The position numbers and the translations under genes are program-made. A DNA stretch of 64,000 nt from JANSWP01 sp041941305 (GTDB taxonomy: Bacteria > Bacteroidota > Bacteroidia > Chitinophagales > Saprospiraceae), in assembly GCA_041941305.1 (NCBI GenBank), contig JBGTQJ010000018.1, positions 93,432 through 157,431 on the forward strand. Reading direction: 5' to 3'. Every line of letters starts with the position of its first letter. Within the stretch, counting starts at the first letter, position 1. This document shows positions 8,166-18,602 of this stretch, piece after piece. The notes below the pieces were generated by a model, which had not been told where the DNA came from, did no database searches, and saw nothing but the letters and a program-made list of their open reading frames with translations.

Positions 8166-8298
8166 AATACCGTATTTTAAAATGTGAAAAAATAATAAAG
8201 CAAAGGTGATGGCATAAGAGTTTTGCCACTTGACTCTGAGTCCCAAGTGTTTGGATTTAAGTCCCAAAATAGATTTTGGAATGAAAAAGAGGTGCTTA

Positions 8299-11200
8299 TT
8301 AGCGAAACTCGCTTGGCTTTTTCCCAAAGGTTTCTTTAAAAGCGCGGGAAAAATGAGCGGGATCTTTGAAGCCTGTCTCGTATGCGACTTGCGTAACATT
8401 TAAATCGCTGGATTTGAGTAAATCCATAGCTTTTTGGAGGCGAAGGCAGCGAAAATACCGTCCAACAGACTGGTTGGTGAGGGCTTTGAATTTCCTGTAA
8501 AACTGGGTACGACTCATCCCTAGTGTTTTGCACAGACTGGTTATATTGAAATGTTCCTCGCTCAAATGCGCTTCCAGGATTTCCCGGACCTCCTTTATAA
8601 AGGCGTCTTCGATTTGAATGTCGGTGTCCTTTGAAGCTGGAAAAGGATATTCCAAATTTTGATAGCGCTTTTGCAATTGTTTTCTCAAGGCGACCAGTTT
8701 TTCCAGGCGAACAAACAATTCTCGCTTATTGAAGGGTTTGGCCAGGTAAGCATCCGCCCCTCTTTCCAAACCTTCAATTCTGGAAGCGACATCTGCTTTG
8801 GCGGTCAGTAGTATGATGGGGATATGACTAGTACGTAGGTCTCTTTTTAGTTTATCGCAAAGCTCCAGACCATCCAACTCTGGCATCATGACGTCACTAA
8901 TGATGATGTCCGGTATTTGTTCAATGGCTTTATCGAAACCCTTCCGTCCGTTCCTAGCTGCCACAACGCGGTAATTATCCTTAAGGAAAGAACTTAAATA
9001 TCGTACGACGTCCAGGTTATCTTCTACGATCAATAATATGGGTTTATTTTCAACCTCGGTAGATTGTCCTGCCAGGCTTATATTAATTGCCGGTAATGAG
9101 GGAACATCTTCTGCAGGAAAAGTTGATTTTTCTTCCAGGCTCAATGGCGCCTTTTGAGTGATAGGCAATAAAATAGTAACCTCAGTTCCTTCTGTTTCTT
9201 TGCTTTCCACTTTAATATCTCCATTCAGCAATTTCACCAACCCCTGCGTTAGAGCCAAGCCTATGCCAGTGCCTTTGGCTGATTTGGTCAGGTCATCATC
9301 CACCTGGTAAAAGCGATCGAAAATGTGGGGAAGTTTTTCGGAAGGAATGCCTTTGCCCGTATCCTTGACCCGGATTTCCAAAACTGCGGATGTTTGGCGG
9401 CTCACAAAAACATAAACCTCACCGTCTTCCGGTGTGAACTTAATCGCATTCGTTAGCAAATTCGATATTATTTGCATTATCTTGTCAGGATCGTAATCCA
9501 TGAAGATCTCATAAGCATTGTTTTCATCGTCGGATACTGAGAAGTAAGTCTGGTCTTGCATCAAATGCAAGCTTATATTTTTGCTTTCAACCATAGATTG
9601 AAAGGATTCCAACAAATATTTGAGATAGGCGATAATATCTCCCTGGATGTAGTTTACCTGCATTACGCCTGCTTCTAGTTTAGACAGATCCAGCATCTGG
9701 TTGACTAATTGGAGTAGGTTTCTCCCATTACGTGTGATCATTTTCAGACCTTCGGAAAACCATTGTTCCGGCTTTTCCCTGATTTGATCAGCCATGCCCA
9801 AAATAATGGTCAGAGGAGTGCCGAATTCGTGAGTGATATTTGAGTATAGTTTCGTTTTGACTTCATCCAAGTCTTTTAAGCGACGGGCTTCGACTTTGAT
9901 AAATTGACGATTAAGCTCATAACGCCAGAGACTCCATATGATGGCCATGCCGCTCAAAAAATAGAGACTATAAGCCCACCAGGTTTGCCACCAGGGGGGG
10001 GAAATGGTAAACTTGTAATTAATAGGCTCACTCCAGGCTTGCGCTTCTCCAATTGCCTTTACTTTGAATACATAACTATCATAAGGGATTTTGCGATAAT
10101 CCGCTTTGTTTTCCGGATTGGGGGTACTCCATTCTTCATCAAATCCTTCCAAAAAATAACTGTACTTAATCTTGTGCCTAGCCGCCCAGCCTATTCCTGA
10201 AAAATGAAACGTGAGATGATTTATACGATGAGGTAATTGCATCTCTACTGGGTAATTATAGAATGGAACGATACTATCAAATGAATCATTTAAGTCTTTT
10301 CCAAAGGGGAGGGTATTTTGATAAATAGTATCCTTCAATCTTCGAAAGTCTACAAAGGATCCTTTCACTTCAACATGGTCTAACCTAATAAGGGGCGGTC
10401 TGTCCGACATTCCAAATTGGTTAAGATCCAGCGTAGTCAACCCATCGGCAGATCCCCACCAGATACGGTTATTTCGATCTAAACAAACGCTGTTTGGTTC
10501 AAAGTCCAATCTTTTTAATCCATCCGCCTTGCCAAAAGTGAAAAATTGATAATTAACCGAATGGGAATCACTGATTAATGAGAATTTGTTGGAAACAGGT
10601 TTTAATAAAGTAATCCCCTTTTGGGTGCTTAACCATATATTTTTCTGCTTATCCTCCAGGATCGACAAAACCCAATTGTGACTTAAACCTTCTTCCGTGG
10701 TATAATGGGTAAAGCGGTGTCCATCATAGCGATCCACTCCACCTTCAGTCCCAAACCATAAATTTCCCTGGCTATCCTCTAAGATGGACCAGATGCTATT
10801 GTGACTTAAACCTTCCTCTGTGGTGTAATAGGTAAAGCTGTGTCCATCATAGTGGTTCAGACCACCGCCTCTAGTCCCGAACCATAAATTTCCCTGCCTG
10901 TCTTCCAGCATGCACCGGACGTTATTGTGACTCAAACCTTCCTTCACTGTGTAATGGGTAAAGCTGTGTCCATCAAAGCTGCTCACTCCGCCACTTGTCC
11001 CGAACCATAAATTTCCCTGGCTATCCTCTAGGATAGACCAAACTAAACTGTGACTTAAACCTTCTATAGTGGTGTAATTGGTAAAACTTTGACCGTCATA
11101 ACGGTTCAGACCACCGTTTTCAGTCCCGAACCATAAATTTCCCTGGCTATCCTCTAAGATGGACCAGATGCTATTGTGACTTAAACCTTCTTCCGCAGTG

Positions 11201-12708
11201 TAATAGGTAAAATGGAAGCCATCATGGCGGCCAACCCCGCCACCTCTAGTTCCGAACCATAAATCACCATGACTATCCTCTAAAATACTTAAGACCAAAT
11301 TGTGACCTAAGCCTTCCTCAGCGGTGCACTGGCTAAAGCTTTTGCCACCATAAAGGTTCACCCCGGCACCCCCCGTCCCAAACCATAAATATCCTTGGCT
11401 ATCCTCCAAGATGGACCAGATGCTATTGTAACTTAAGCCTTCTTTTGTAGTGTAATGAGTAAAGTTTTGGCCATCAAAACGGCTAACACCACCGTTCTCA
11501 GTCCCGAACCATAAATTACCTTGGCTATCTTCCAGGATAGACAGGACCAAATTGTTACTTAAGCCTTCTTCCGTGGTGTAATGAGTAAAGCTGCGTCCAT
11601 CATAGCGGCTGACCCCACCCCCCCCCGTCCCGAACCATAAATTTCCCTGATTATCTTCCAGAATAGACCAAACCAAATGGTGACTTAAGCCTTCTTTCAT
11701 GGTATAATGAGTAAAGCTGTGTCCATCATATGCGCTCACTCCACCGCCCGTCCCGAACCATAAATTTCCCTGACTATCTTCCAGAATAGACCAGACCAAA
11801 TTGTGACTTAAGCCTGTTGCTTTTGTGAAATGGGTAAAGTTATGTCCATCATAGCGGTTCACCCCGCCACTCGAAGTCCCGAACCATAAATTACCCTGGC
11901 TATCTTCCAGGATAGACAGGACCCAATTGTTACTTAAGCCTTCTTCCGTGGTGTAATGAGTAAAGCTGTGTCCATCATAGCGGCTGACCCCACCCCCCCC
12001 TGTCCCGAACCATAAATTACCCTGGTTATCTTCCACTATGGAACGGACGCTATTGTGACTTAAGCCTTCATTTATAGTGAAATGGGTAAAGGTGTGTCCA
12101 TTATAGCGGCTAACTCCGCCACCTGCAGTCCCAAACCATAAATTACCTTGGCTATCCTCCAGGATGGACCAGATATAAGAGGAGTTCATACCATGATCTA
12201 CATCCATATATTGAATATTGCAAATTGCAGCGTCTTTCTTTCTGGGGGCTAATGCTGGAATAGGTTTGGGGTGTAGTGTGGCCACGACTTTGCCCTGAGC
12301 CAAGACGGTTTTTGGCAAGGGAACGCTATCTGTTCCTGGGGTGATAACACGAAGTTCCTTTGGGATTTGTACAACTTTTGGTGTGCCAGTGGGATAAACA
12401 TTGGTATAGACGGGCACTACTTTGGGCTTGCCTTTTAGAGGTATCCTTTTGGGTTTTGCTACACTGTCTGGGTTTATCCACTTGCCATTAGTTGGAATAG
12501 GAATGCCGGTGGGAATTGTATCACCAGTACTGGAAATCAGAAAATTTGCTTTGGTTGCTTTCCCAATTGCATCCGAGCGAGTACCAATCTTTTTTATCTT
12601 GGTGATTGCTTCGTCTCTTTTACGGTCACAGGAAGCATTAAGCCCCATAAATAACAATATCAAGATTAGTTGATTAAGCAATTTTAGTATGCTGTATTTT
12701 GGTGACAT
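8299..12708 (-). CDS. Hybrid two-component system protein: Reg_prop sensor, histidine kinase, receiver, AraC-type HTH
   Basis: A 1469-residue one-protein two-component system. The N-terminus is a lipobox-like signal (GLNASC). Residues ~165-745 hold two putative seven-bladed propellers: twelve near-identical ~41-residue blades (SILEDSQGNLWFGT...YDGHSFTHYT) plus two divergent ones. A Y_Y_Y-type domain (~760-880) and a membrane helix (~885-910) follow. The cytoplasmic part has the H-box NITHEFGTPLT (His960), HATPase motifs (N-box near SNLLTNAIKF, DTGKGIP, GTGIGLAL), a receiver with Asp1272 in ISDVMMPELDG, and a C-terminal AraC/XylS HTH. Such HTCS regulators typically sense glycans and activate adjacent loci; no glycan-utilisation genes lie beside it here. 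It is transcribed leftward toward the lipoprotein gene. Confidence 0.95.
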   Translation of the reverse strand: MSPKYSILKLLNQLILILLFMGLNASCDRKRDEAITKIKKIGTRSDAIGKATKANFLISSTGDTIPTGIPIPTNGKWINPDSVAKPKRIPLKGKPKVVPVYTNVYPTGTPKVVQIPKELRVITPGTDSVPLPKTVLAQGKVVATLHPKPIPALAPRKKDAAICNIQYMDVDHGMNSSYIWSILEDSQGNLWFGTAGGGVSRYNGHTFTHFTINEGLSHNSVRSIVEDNQGNLWFGTGGGGVSRYDGHSFTHYTTEEGLSNNWVLSILEDSQGNLWFGTSSGGVNRYDGHNFTHFTKATGLSHNLVWSILEDSQGNLWFGTGGGVSAYDGHSFTHYTMKEGLSHHLVWSILEDNQGNLWFGTGGGGVSRYDGRSFTHYTTEEGLSNNLVLSILEDSQGNLWFGTENGGVSRFDGQNFTHYTTKEGLSYNSIWSILEDSQGYLWFGTGGAGVNLYGGKSFSQCTAEEGLGHNLVLSILEDSHGDLWFGTRGGGVGRHDGFHFTYYTAEEGLSHNSIWSILEDSQGNLWFGTENGGLNRYDGQSFTNYTTIEGLSHSLVWSILEDSQGNLWFGTSGGVSSFDGHSFTHYTVKEGLSHNNVRCMLEDRQGNLWFGTRGGGLNHYDGHSFTYYTTEEGLSHNSIWSILEDSQGNLWFGTEGGVDRYDGHRFTHYTTEEGLSHNWVLSILEDKQKNIWLSTQKGITLLKPVSNKFSLISDSHSVNYQFFTFGKADGLKRLDFEPNSVCLDRNNRIWWGSADGLTTLDLNQFGMSDRPPLIRLDHVEVKGSFVDFRRLKDTIYQNTLPFGKDLNDSFDSIVPFYNYPVEMQLPHRINHLTFHFSGIGWAARHKIKYSYFLEGFDEEWSTPNPENKADYRKIPYDSYVFKVKAIGEAQAWSEPINYKFTISPPWWQTWWAYSLYFLSGMAIIWSLWRYELNRQFIKVEARRLKDLDEVKTKLYSNITHEFGTPLTIILGMADQIREKPEQWFSEGLKMITRNGRNLLQLVNQMLDLSKLEAGVMQVNYIQGDIIAYLKYLLESFQSMVESKNISLHLMQDQTYFSVSDDENNAYEIFMDYDPDKIMQIISNLLTNAIKFTPEDGEVYVFVSRQTSAVLEIRVKDTGKGIPSEKLPHIFDRFYQVDDDLTKSAKGTGIGLALTQGLVKLLNGDIKVESKETEGTEVTILLPITQKAPLSLEEKSTFPAEDVPSLPAINISLAGQSTEVENKPILLIVEDNLDVVRYLSSFLKDNYRVVAARNGRKGFDKAIEQIPDIIISDVMMPELDGLELCDKLKRDLRTSHIPIILLTAKADVASRIEGLERGADAYLAKPFNKRELFVRLEKLVALRKQLQKRYQNLEYPFPASKDTDIQIEDAFIKEVREILEAHLSEEHFNITSLCKTLGMSRTQFYRKFKALTNQSVGRYFRCLRLQKAMDLLKSSDLNVTQVAYETGFKDPAHFSRAFKETFGKKPSEFR

Positions 12709-12805
12709 TCCAGGTCAGTTAGCTTACCTAAATTTACAAAGTTTGAGGGAATAATTAGTTGAAAAAAACCACCTTTCGGTGGACTTCAAATCAGATTAAC
12801 CAAAT

Positions 12806-13175
12806 TTGTTGAAAGCGGCGGATTTCGGCATCATAGCCAATGGTATACTCCAGGATACTGACAACCCCTTGATGTTTATACCAGTTGGGCAATTCGAGCG
12901 TCTTAAGCCGGGTTGCCTGGTCGTGAATATTAGTTGCGACGAAGGTATGGGCTTTTCATTTGCCAAACCTACCACTTTTGAGAAACCGATCTTTAAAGTA
13001 GGTCAGGTACTACCGTGTAGACCATACGCCTTCATACCTGTGGAACATTGCTTCCTGGGAAATATCTAATAGCCTTATACCTTATTTGCCTATTGTGATG
13101 GAAGACCCGGATAGATGGGAAAAAAGTGAAACCATTCAACGAGCCTTTTAAATCAAAGATGGAATTATTCAGAAT
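12806..13175 (+). pseudogene. Decayed C-terminal fragment of an alanine dehydrogenase / N5-(carboxyethyl)ornithine synthase-like gene
   Basis: Frame 12806 onward reads GIIANGILQDTDNPLMFIP and NISCDEGMGFSFAKPTTFE, motifs I associate with the C-terminal half of the alanine dehydrogenase/PNT-related N5-(carboxyethyl)ornithine synthase family. Near 13006-13010 the frame changes by one base; the next frame then gives YYRVDHTPSYLWNIASWEIS and ends IKDGIIQN after an in-frame stop at 13149-13151. An in-frame stop at 12797 and the missing ~250 N-terminal residues show that only the 3' third survives. There is no start signal and no intact copy in the window. Confidence 0.75.
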
Positions 13176-13434
13176 CTAAAGAGTATCTCGTTTCAAAACA
13201 GATCAATTGATAAGTAAAAAACTCACCTTTTGTTAAACCTTGGTTGGATGACTTACAGGCAGGACCAGTATGAACCAATTCTTTTTTGCTAAAACGATAT
13301 TCATTATCAATAACAGAATTAACAAATAGCATAAATATGAGGCCAATTAATATAAAACCAGTTAAACTACTTGCCAGGAAAAAATCATGAAGGTCAATTG
13401 AGAAGGTGATTACTATAGATTTTATGACCCTCAA
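13165..13434 (-). CDS. Possible small membrane protein, uncertain
   Basis: An 89-codon frame with a single strong hydrophobic segment (LTGFILIGLIFMLFVNSV) and a polar, Cys-containing tail. I do not recognise a family. Its 3' end overlaps the end of the pseudogene remnant on the other strand, and no convincing ribosome-binding site was seen. It may be a real small protein, a remnant, or chance. Confidence 0.3.
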   Translation of the reverse strand: MRVIKSIVITFSIDLHDFFLASSLTGFILIGLIFMLFVNSVIDNEYRFSKKELVHTGPACKSSNQGLTKGEFFTYQLICFETRYSLDSE

Positions 13435-13647
13435 AGAAAGAACAAAAACCAGTAATGAAAATAAGCGATTTGTAATCCTGTTTCAATTTTTGGACTATTT
13501 TGACTTACACAAATCTATACGAATATTAAAAGACAGAAAAGTTCTATATGATCTTATTTGGTCAACGTAGCACAGTTTGGGAAAGTCGTGCTACAATTTT
13601 CCTAAAACGTTTTTGGTTGAATAGAATCATTTAGCCCCAACAAAAAA
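13435..13647. other. Gene-free gap 3' of the adhesin gene
   Basis: AT-rich DNA without a supported gene. The only structure seen is GTAGCAC/GTGCTAC at 13567-13573 and 13588-13594, a short 7-bp hairpin followed by AATTTTCC. Confidence 0.5.
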
Positions 13648-13671
13648 GGGCTCCCGTAAAAACGGAAGCCC
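13648..13671 (-). terminator. Intrinsic terminator of the SprB-like adhesin gene
   Basis: GGGCTCCCGT (13648-13657) pairs with ACGGAAGCCC (13662-13671), with one mismatch. On the minus strand it runs into TTTTTTG, about 110 nt past the stop at 13784. Confidence 0.8.
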
Positions 13672-13783
13672 AATTGAGTAATTAAAATTACCTTACCGAA
13701 ATAATCCTTTGGTGTTCTGTACTAGTGTTTGTTTTTAGGTGTTCAGGTATTAATCTACTTGAATTCCTAAACACTCTTTCAAA

Positions 13784-16700
13784 TTATCTCAAAACTGTAA
13801 TATTTCCTTTCTTAAAGTATTCTCTTCCGCCGTAGCAGATGATTTTCAGGTAATAGCCATATACGTCACCAGAAACGGTTTTTCCGTTGAAAGAACCATC
13901 CCAGCCTTCGTCGAGGTTGTCTGTTTCGAAGACTTTCTCGCCCCATCTGTCATAAATGGTCATGTAAACCTCATCGATGTTTTCTCCTCGTACATACAAT
14001 ACATCATTGACACCATCTTTATTTGGTGTGAAGGCATTTGGTACGTAGATGTATGGCTCTTCACAAATGGATTCTTTGACTTTGACGAGAATTTCATCTG
14101 AAGAACGACAGCCAGATGATTCATCGGTTACTTCAACTGTGTAAACGGTAGACTCCAATGGTCTTGCAATTGGATTAGAAGTATTACCGCCACTCAGTGT
14201 TTGATTGGGCGTCCAGTTGTAGGTAAAGTTTGGATTTGAGTTGATAGACAAGTTGGATGTTTGACCAGGGAAGACTTCAACTATCGAAGCGGTAGCCTCC
14301 AATTCTTCAGGAAATTCGATGACATTCACAGTAAAGGTTCCGGAACCTTCACAACCGAATCCATTGCTGTATTCATAAGTGAAAACAGTATTGTCCAAAA
14401 CAGGATTTTCGAATGGATCGTAAGGTGACCAATTGGTGAAGTCCTCAGCCGGATCAACTCCCTGGAATTCATAATCAAAAATTTCACCTTTACATATTTC
14501 AAAGGCATCGTCAAATGTCAATCCTGTCGCCAAATTGGAAACAGTGACCTCTTCTGTTGCTTCACAACCATCAGCTGTTGTGACCATTAGGTAGAAGGTA
14601 GTTGGGTTGTTTCCAGGAGTCACAGTCAATGATGGTTCATTTGAATAAATCGTCGCAAAATCTTCATCCAGAGACCAGGTGACATCTATAGTTGTATTGG
14701 CATTGGCAATTAAAGTGACTTGTTCATAGTCGCAAGAGGTGACATCTTCAAGTGGGTCGAGTACAAGTGGTGTATCTGGTAATTCCAGCGTCACTTGTGC
14801 AGACGTAGAACATCCACTTCCATTGGTGTCAGTAATCACAACGTTAAAAGTAGTCGTACTATTCACAGTAGCTGTTGGGCTTACTGCTGTAGGATCGTCT
14901 AGTAAATTAGCTGGCGACCATAGGTAGCTGAAATTTGGATCACCACCTGGGTTCAATTCTACATCTGCACCAGCCTGGCAATTAAAGGCATTGCTCAGAA
15001 CATATGGTGGATTGAACATCACCACATTGAAATCCTGTTCAACTTCTACTACACAGCCATCTCCGTACTCTACACTCAAGCTTGCTACCACTCCCTGGTC
15101 ATTTGTAATAGTAATGCTTGGATTTTGTTCATTTGAAGTACCCAATACACCAAAGTCCCAATTCCATCCTACGATGTCTCCGCTTGGAATATTTGATACA
15201 TCAGTGAATTGAACAATCACAGGATTGACACAATTGTCCATCTCAAATTCGAAATCTGCTACAGCACCTTCTCCAACATCTACTGTGAGGAATTGTGTTT
15301 CTGCACAATCGCCAACTGGCTCGATAGCAATGGTATAAGTACCTGGTTCTGTATACTCAAAACTTGGATTGGTGCCAGATGCACTTGCCGTTGGGTCATC
15401 TGGATAGTTGAAGAACCAAACGAAGTCCTGGGTAGCATTTGTAATTTCAAAATCAACCTGCAGACCTTTGCATTGCTTGTAAGTCATATCTACAGGATCC
15501 ATTGCCGTTGCTGGTTCAATGGTAATTTCAACCTGATCTTCGATGACGCAACCGGCTGCATTTTCCAATTTTACGCTAAGCGTATATTGTCCGGCATCAG
15601 CCGTGGAAATGACTGGATTCGTGGTTCCATCACCAGAAAGAATTAAATTATCTGGAGACCAGTCTATTGTGACGTTTTGAGAAGTCAGGTCGAGGTTCAC
15701 TTCATGGTAAGCACTTTGACAAACTGTTTGGATGTTTTCTACTGCGTAATTGATTAGATCCAAAGTGAAATCCTCAGTTACGACATCTTCACAACCATCA
15801 GAGGTGGTAATTGTCAATTGGGCGCTTACATTCTCGTCGGGAATCAGGAATATTGGATTTTGCTGAACAGATACCTGATTGGTGCTCAAGCTCCATTCCC
15901 AGGCTACTGTATTGGTACCATTCAATGAGGAAAGGTCATTGAATTGAATCAACATGCCATCTTCCGTACAATCTACAATTTCCCAACCAATGGCTGCATC
16001 TGCTGGAGAATTGGTTTCAACATCAAAATCTTTGGCTTGGGTACAACCTGCTGCATCCGTTACGATTACAGAATATTGCCCCACAGAAAGATTGGTAGTG
16101 CTCACCTGATTGGTCCCATCGCTCCACTCGTAGCTGAATGGTGCTTGTCCACCATTGGTAACATCTACATCGGCATATCCATTAGGATTGCCGTGGCAAT
16201 CGGCATTGGACACGTTGACAATTACTTCAAAAGGTACGGTTTCAATTTCCACGAAATTGGTTTGAGTACAACCGTTTGCATCCGTAACGACTACTTCGTA
16301 AGTGCCAGCTGTCAAGTTGGCAACCGCTTCGGAAGTCTCACCATTGCTCCAGGCATAGGCGAAAGGCGCAGTTCCTCCTACTGCTACAGCCACCTGAGCT
16401 GTGCCATTGGCAGCATCTTCGCAAGACTCATTGGTCATATCCATGTTTACCTCAATTTCAGGAGTCGAAATTAGAACGTCAGCTTCTTTCTCACAGCCTG
16501 CTGCATCTGTTACAGTTACGGTGTAGTTACCTTCTGGCAAGCTTCCTATAGCAGCTGCTTGAGTGCCATTGCTCCATTGAATAGTGAAGGGAGCCTGTCC
16601 ATTTTCGATAACTGTTTCAAGTGCAGTATCATCAGCGCCAAAACATCCCAAATTGGTGATTTCAATATCAACCTGCATAGATTCGTCCAGGACTTCTACC

Positions 16701-18352
16701 ATCTGCTCTTCGGTGCAACCAGTCGCATCTGTAATGGTTACTCCATACCATCCTGCAGGGACAGCTGTTAAATTAGGTGTCGTCTGACCATTGCTCCATG
16801 CATAAGTAAAAGGCGCGGTTCCTCCGCTGGAAATCGAAGTTTCCAACTTTCCTGAAGGAGTATCTTCACAAGATGCATTGGTGATGTCAACCACAACGTC
16901 TATAGACTCGTCAGGTACCTCTATTTCCATCGTACCTGAGCATCCAGCATCGTCTGTTACAGTCACTAAATAAGTCCCCGGAGCCAGTTGGTAAGCAGTT
17001 TGACCACCTTGAGTGAGTGGGTCGTTCCAGTTGAAATAGTATGCACCAGTTCCTCCTATTGGATTCACTGTGGCGGTTCCATTATCGCCATGACAGCCAG
17101 AAGGAGTAGTCGTGTATGAATCTATTTCTATCTCTGTTGGTTCTTCAATGGTGACTTGAGCAACTTCTGTACATCCTCCAGCATTGCTTACTGTGACGGT
17201 ATAATCACCTGGTTGCAGGTCGGTTACCGTTTTATCGAGGGCACCGTTGCTCCATTCGTAGGTATAAGTGCTGTTTCCGCCTACAATATCAACAGTTGCC
17301 TGTCCCATATTGGTTTGGCAATTGGCATTGGTAGCAGAAACCTGAAGATTCAAATTGCTGGCACTCATGATTTGTACTTCTTCTTCCTTTGCACAATTAT
17401 TGGCGTCAATCACTTTTACAAACCAGGTTCCGGTATTTAAATAAGCATTGGGACCATTGGTGCCATTGTTCCAGGTGATGTTATATGGAGGTGTTCCACC
17501 AGTGACAGCAGCTGCAACGTTTGAGCCATCATTACAAGGAGTGGCGATATCCACTGCAATTACAATATCGTCGGGTTCATTAACCTGCCCAAATGCAGTT
17601 TTTGTACAGCCCATTCCATCAGTTACCGTTACATTATAATCCCCAAAAGGGGCAACAGTTTGAATTTGGCTGCTGGGCTGAAAGCCATAGTCCCATTGGA
17701 AGAAGAAAGGTGCGATTCCACCTTCAACCGCTACATTGATACTTCCATCACAGGCTCCAAAGCAAGTTCCGTCGATGGAATTAACCTCTAGAGCCATCGG
17801 TTCCACATAAGATTTTCCAGCAACTTTTACACAGCCCTTACTATCTGTAACGGTTACGAAGTAATAATCAGTTTGGTTCAGATTAGTCAAAGATTGACTA
17901 GTTGAGCCATTGCTCCAATTAAAATTGAAGGGAGCTGTCCCTCCTGTGACCATTGCGGTCATTGAGTTATTGTCATTCCAACAGTCATAATCCCCCCCGT
18001 CTACAGTCACATCCAGGGGATCTGGAATATTGATATTCATATTAGCAGAGCCTGTTCCCCAGTTGGAATCGGTTACGGTAACGGAAAGGTTGCCTGGACC
18101 AACATTCGCAATAGATTGCCAGTTTTCGCCAGAACTCCATTGATAAGTATATGGAGGTGTTCCTCCTGTGGCATTTGCTGTAGCATTTCCGTTATTATTG
18201 CTACAACCAGCGGAGGCATAGTAGTCTATGGTTACTGTAATTTGAGCAGGAAGGTTCAATCCTATCAACATAAAGAAAAACATCATGAATACTCCTGATT
18301 GCCATAGATGAGATTTAAGACCAGAATTGTTTAGTAACATTCTCGGTTTCAT
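13784..18352 (-). CDS. SprB-repeat surface adhesin with T9SS type B sorting domain
   Basis: A 1522-residue secreted protein. A signal peptide (GVFMMFFFMLIGLNLPAQ) precedes about ten SprB-type repeats in the first ~790 residues. Each has the pattern GGTAPFxYAWSNG, a short loop, TYxVTVTDAxGCT. The middle (~790-1430) contains PKD/Ig-like segments. The last ~85 residues (AFTPNKDGVNDVLYVRG... IYDRWGEKVFET... GDVYGYYLKI) are the gliding-motility-associated C-terminal domain, a type B signal for export by the T9SS. SprB of Flavobacterium is a mobile adhesin moved by the gliding motor. The gene follows the PorP/SprF and PorE-like genes on the same strand, the usual sprB-sprF company, so a surface adhesin role is well supported. 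Confidence 0.93.
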   Translation of the reverse strand: MKPRMLLNNSGLKSHLWQSGVFMMFFFMLIGLNLPAQITVTIDYYASAGCSNNNGNATANATGGTPPYTYQWSSGENWQSIANVGPGNLSVTVTDSNWGTGSANMNINIPDPLDVTVDGGDYDCWNDNNSMTAMVTGGTAPFNFNWSNGSTSQSLTNLNQTDYYFVTVTDSKGCVKVAGKSYVEPMALEVNSIDGTCFGACDGSINVAVEGGIAPFFFQWDYGFQPSSQIQTVAPFGDYNVTVTDGMGCTKTAFGQVNEPDDIVIAVDIATPCNDGSNVAAAVTGGTPPYNITWNNGTNGPNAYLNTGTWFVKVIDANNCAKEEEVQIMSASNLNLQVSATNANCQTNMGQATVDIVGGNSTYTYEWSNGALDKTVTDLQPGDYTVTVSNAGGCTEVAQVTIEEPTEIEIDSYTTTPSGCHGDNGTATVNPIGGTGAYYFNWNDPLTQGGQTAYQLAPGTYLVTVTDDAGCSGTMEIEVPDESIDVVVDITNASCEDTPSGKLETSISSGGTAPFTYAWSNGQTTPNLTAVPAGWYGVTITDATGCTEEQMVEVLDESMQVDIEITNLGCFGADDTALETVIENGQAPFTIQWSNGTQAAAIGSLPEGNYTVTVTDAAGCEKEADVLISTPEIEVNMDMTNESCEDAANGTAQVAVAVGGTAPFAYAWSNGETSEAVANLTAGTYEVVVTDANGCTQTNFVEIETVPFEVIVNVSNADCHGNPNGYADVDVTNGGQAPFSYEWSDGTNQVSTTNLSVGQYSVIVTDAAGCTQAKDFDVETNSPADAAIGWEIVDCTEDGMLIQFNDLSSLNGTNTVAWEWSLSTNQVSVQQNPIFLIPDENVSAQLTITTSDGCEDVVTEDFTLDLINYAVENIQTVCQSAYHEVNLDLTSQNVTIDWSPDNLILSGDGTTNPVISTADAGQYTLSVKLENAAGCVIEDQVEITIEPATAMDPVDMTYKQCKGLQVDFEITNATQDFVWFFNYPDDPTASASGTNPSFEYTEPGTYTIAIEPVGDCAETQFLTVDVGEGAVADFEFEMDNCVNPVIVQFTDVSNIPSGDIVGWNWDFGVLGTSNEQNPSITITNDQGVVASLSVEYGDGCVVEVEQDFNVVMFNPPYVLSNAFNCQAGADVELNPGGDPNFSYLWSPANLLDDPTAVSPTATVNSTTTFNVVITDTNGSGCSTSAQVTLELPDTPLVLDPLEDVTSCDYEQVTLIANANTTIDVTWSLDEDFATIYSNEPSLTVTPGNNPTTFYLMVTTADGCEATEEVTVSNLATGLTFDDAFEICKGEIFDYEFQGVDPAEDFTNWSPYDPFENPVLDNTVFTYEYSNGFGCEGSGTFTVNVIEFPEELEATASIVEVFPGQTSNLSINSNPNFTYNWTPNQTLSGGNTSNPIARPLESTVYTVEVTDESSGCRSSDEILVKVKESICEEPYIYVPNAFTPNKDGVNDVLYVRGENIDEVYMTIYDRWGEKVFETDNLDEGWDGSFNGKTVSGDVYGYYLKIICYGGREYFKKGNITVLR

Positions 18353-18422
18353 GTGCGTACTGTTTTTAAGCGTGGGATTTAGAATATAATAACCAACTCA
18401 CTCTGACTTGCCCTTTTGCTTC

Positions 18423-18485
18423 CTGAGAAACTTTTACAAATCCTTACTTAGCTATGGCTAGGTGCGGGTTGTTAAAATTTCTCAG
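18423..18485 (-). promoter_or_regulatory. Nested hairpin in the leader of the SprB-like gene
   Basis: CTGAGAAACTTTTACAA (18423-18439) pairs with 18469-18485 over 17 nt with two mismatches. An inner TTAGC/GCTAG stem lies between them. It ends 71 nt before the start codon (18352). It may fold in the 5' leader of the adhesin mRNA or separate it from the upstream gene; the function is inferred from position only. Confidence 0.5.
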
Positions 18486-18602
18486 AAAACAAAAAATCTG
18501 CGTCATAATGAGTAGCTTATTAAATTCTCAATCCCTATGAAGGAGAGAGATTGAGGAAAGCAAAAACAAGAGCTCGCTATTGTTTAAAGCTTTCTATTCC
18601 AC

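Noticed and set aside
8166..8399. N-terminal extension of the 7584 lipoprotein frame
   Set aside because: The 78 extra codons overlap the kinase 3' end and lack a signal; the internal ATG gives a proper lipoprotein signal.
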